From positions 1-39,808 of the forward strand of contig RCNN01000229.1 of NCBI GenBank assembly GCA_003667245.1: a stretch of DNA of 39,808 nucleotides, written 5' to 3'. Source of the stretch: Heterostelium multicystogenum (Eukaryota; Evosea; Eumycetozoa; Acytosteliales; Acytosteliaceae). The notes under the pieces are model-generated. The model had not been told where the DNA came from and ran no database searches. It saw nothing but the letters and a program-made list of their open reading frames with translations. This document shows positions 39,067 through 39,808 of the stretch, piece after piece (position 1 is the stretch's first letter; each line of letters begins with the position of its first letter). Position numbers and translations under genes: made by a program.

Positions 39067-39399
39067 ACCCTACCGTTAAAGACTCTCAAAAATGGATAAA
39101 CTAGCATATAAATTATTATTATTATTTTTATTATTCATAATGATGATAATAGAAAAAAATTCTTTTATATAATGTTTTGATAAAATTAGATTTTTGGTAT
39201 GAATGTTTATTTAAATTTGCAGTATTACAGGAAGTTGAACATTACATATACCATATCATCTTTCATTCATTAGAATATATTATTATTTAGTTTATCATTG
39301 AATTAGTATATGAATAACTGATTGATCTTTTATTTTGAAACATTGTGTTCCATATAAAAATACCAAATATAAAAATAATCTTAAATTTTTTGATAGAGA

Positions 39400-39457
39400 C
39401 AGATCCCGATGTTTTTTAACCATTAGAAGACTTTAATTGCTGTAAGGGGAACTTGTT
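39400..39457 (-). ncRNA. Class I-like small RNA, minus-strand copy
   Basis: The minus strand carries CCTTACAGCAA at 39447-39437, the 11-nt motif I recall as diagnostic of dictyostelid Class I RNAs (about 42-65 nt). Ends AGTTCCC and GGGATCT can pair 6 of 7. The transcript would be about 58 nt. An ACCATAA element (39520-39514) begins 63 nt upstream of the inferred 5' end. This matches the position of the DUSE promoter element of Dictyostelium small RNA genes. Ends are inferred from the stem. Confidence 0.75.
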
Positions 39458-39513
39458 TGGATAATGATTAGAGATCTCTAAAAAAACAACAGTTATTTTC
39501 AAGAGATACCATT

Positions 39514-39520
39514 TTATGGT
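39514..39520 (-). promoter_or_regulatory. DUSE-like element of the minus-strand Class I-like RNA
   Basis: ACCATAA on the minus strand, 73 nt from the CCTTACAGCAA motif. The other copy has the same element at the same distance although the sequence between is not conserved. Confidence 0.6.
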
Positions 39521-39592
39521 TTTTCATTTTTGTTTCTGACAAGTTGGGAAAATATTGAGAATTTGCCAAGATCCAATGATCATGAATTTTTA

Positions 39593-39599
39593 ACCATAA
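39593..39599 (+). promoter_or_regulatory. DUSE-like element of the plus-strand Class I-like RNA
   Basis: ACCATAA on the plus strand, 73 nt from the motif start at 39666. Confidence 0.6.
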
Positions 39600-39655
39600 T
39601 TTCTATATAGTAGAAATATGATTTCCTTTAAAGTCAGAATTATTATAAATTTATT

Positions 39656-39714
39656 AACAAGATCTCCTTACAGCAATTAAAATCTTTCTAATGGTCAAGA
39701 ACATCGGGATCTGT
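39656..39714 (+). ncRNA. Class I-like small RNA, plus-strand copy
   Basis: CCTTACAGCAA lies at 39666-39676. Terminal sequences AGATCTC and GGGATCT pair over 7 bp with one G-U, bringing the two ends of an RNA of about 59 nt together. The variable part differs from the minus-strand copy by several substitutions and one or two indels, while the 11-mer and the 3' block ACATCGGGATCTGT are unchanged. Confidence 0.78.
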
Positions 39715-39808
39715 CCAAATAATTAACTTTATTGTTATATTTATTGATCTTTAATTTATCAATTTTTTAAAGTCCTTCTCAATCCTTTCTATAAATCACC
39801 CAAAAGAT

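Larger units (their letters stand above)
38469..39397. other. intergenic region with two notable hairpins
   Basis: No supportable gene. A minus-strand string SDVLKEYIKERY ending in a stop at about 38647 could be the end of a lost gene. Hairpins lie at 38659-38679 and 39040-39066. Confidence 0.4.
39398..39719. repeat. inverted repeat, about 60-bp arms
   Basis: Left arm 39398-39457 and right arm 39656-39715 are reverse complements with about 80-85% identity, separated by about 200 bp of unlike sequence. The arms are explained by the two divergent Class I-like RNA genes annotated separately. Confidence 0.85.

Noticed and set aside
39398..39719. Terminal inverted repeats of a DNA transposon
   Set aside because: The arms contain a small-RNA motif and a promoter element at fixed spacing, the interior has no transposase, and no clear target-site duplication flanks the arms.

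Overview
The window is nuclear DNA of a dictyostelid social amoeba. It is very AT-rich between genes, has short GT-AG introns of about 50-300 nt, uses Asn/Gln/Thr-rich low-complexity linkers, and carries lineage-typical families: long IPT/TIG secreted proteins, a lineage-specific ankyrin-like family, an FNIP/LRR-like F-box type protein and paired Class I-like small RNA genes. I cannot assign the genus. Many conserved genes (TPI, USP7, the J-domain gene, the ARF-like gene, MRPL41) are interrupted by single-base indels in short A or T runs, while ALG11 is intact. The simplest reading is homopolymer error in the assembly, so I annotate these loci as genes with apparent frameshifts.

Layout. 1-2839: AT-rich, no supportable gene. 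2840-4182 (+): LRR/F-box-like protein. 4580-5700: a repeat-rich island with a tRNA-Thr(AGU) gene carrying an 11-nt intron-like insert, a SINE-like retroposon (tRNA-like head, body, poly-A tail, 8-bp target-site duplication) 50 bp downstream, a 62-bp direct repeat, and a second diverged copy of the SINE body. 6454-8106 (+): ALG11 mannosyltransferase. 9013-11038 (+): an amphiphysin-like BAR domain joined through a Q/N/T-rich linker to an auxilin-type J domain. 11962-15822 (+): USP7-type deubiquitinase. 16079-16738 (-): ARF-family GTPase with a degenerate switch II. 17038-18519 (-): delta-endotoxin-N-like protein. 19058-20283 (+): PhyH-family dioxygenase with a poly-Ile segment. 20506-21440 (+): triosephosphate isomerase. 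21496-23906 (-): ankyrin-like family protein.

24076-31189 (-) is a very long secreted gene with IPT/TIG repeats on both sides of a DNase II-like domain. 32365-34208 (+): proline-rich PH-domain adaptor. 34335-34985 (-): mitochondrial ribosomal protein L41. 35454-37423 (-): second ankyrin-like paralog. 37424-39397 has no confident gene, apart from weak coding signal near 38026-38468 and GC-rich hairpins. At 39398-39714 there is a head-to-head pair of Class I-like small RNA genes sharing an 11-nt motif and an upstream ACCATAA element at the same spacing.

The genes do not form one pathway. Most are housekeeping (ALG11 for N-glycan precursor assembly, TPI for glycolysis, MRPL41 for mitochondrial translation, USP7 for ubiquitin removal). 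The least ordinary items are the IPT-DNase II fusion, the BAR-J fusion, the SINE-like family beside the tRNA gene, and the Class I RNA pair.
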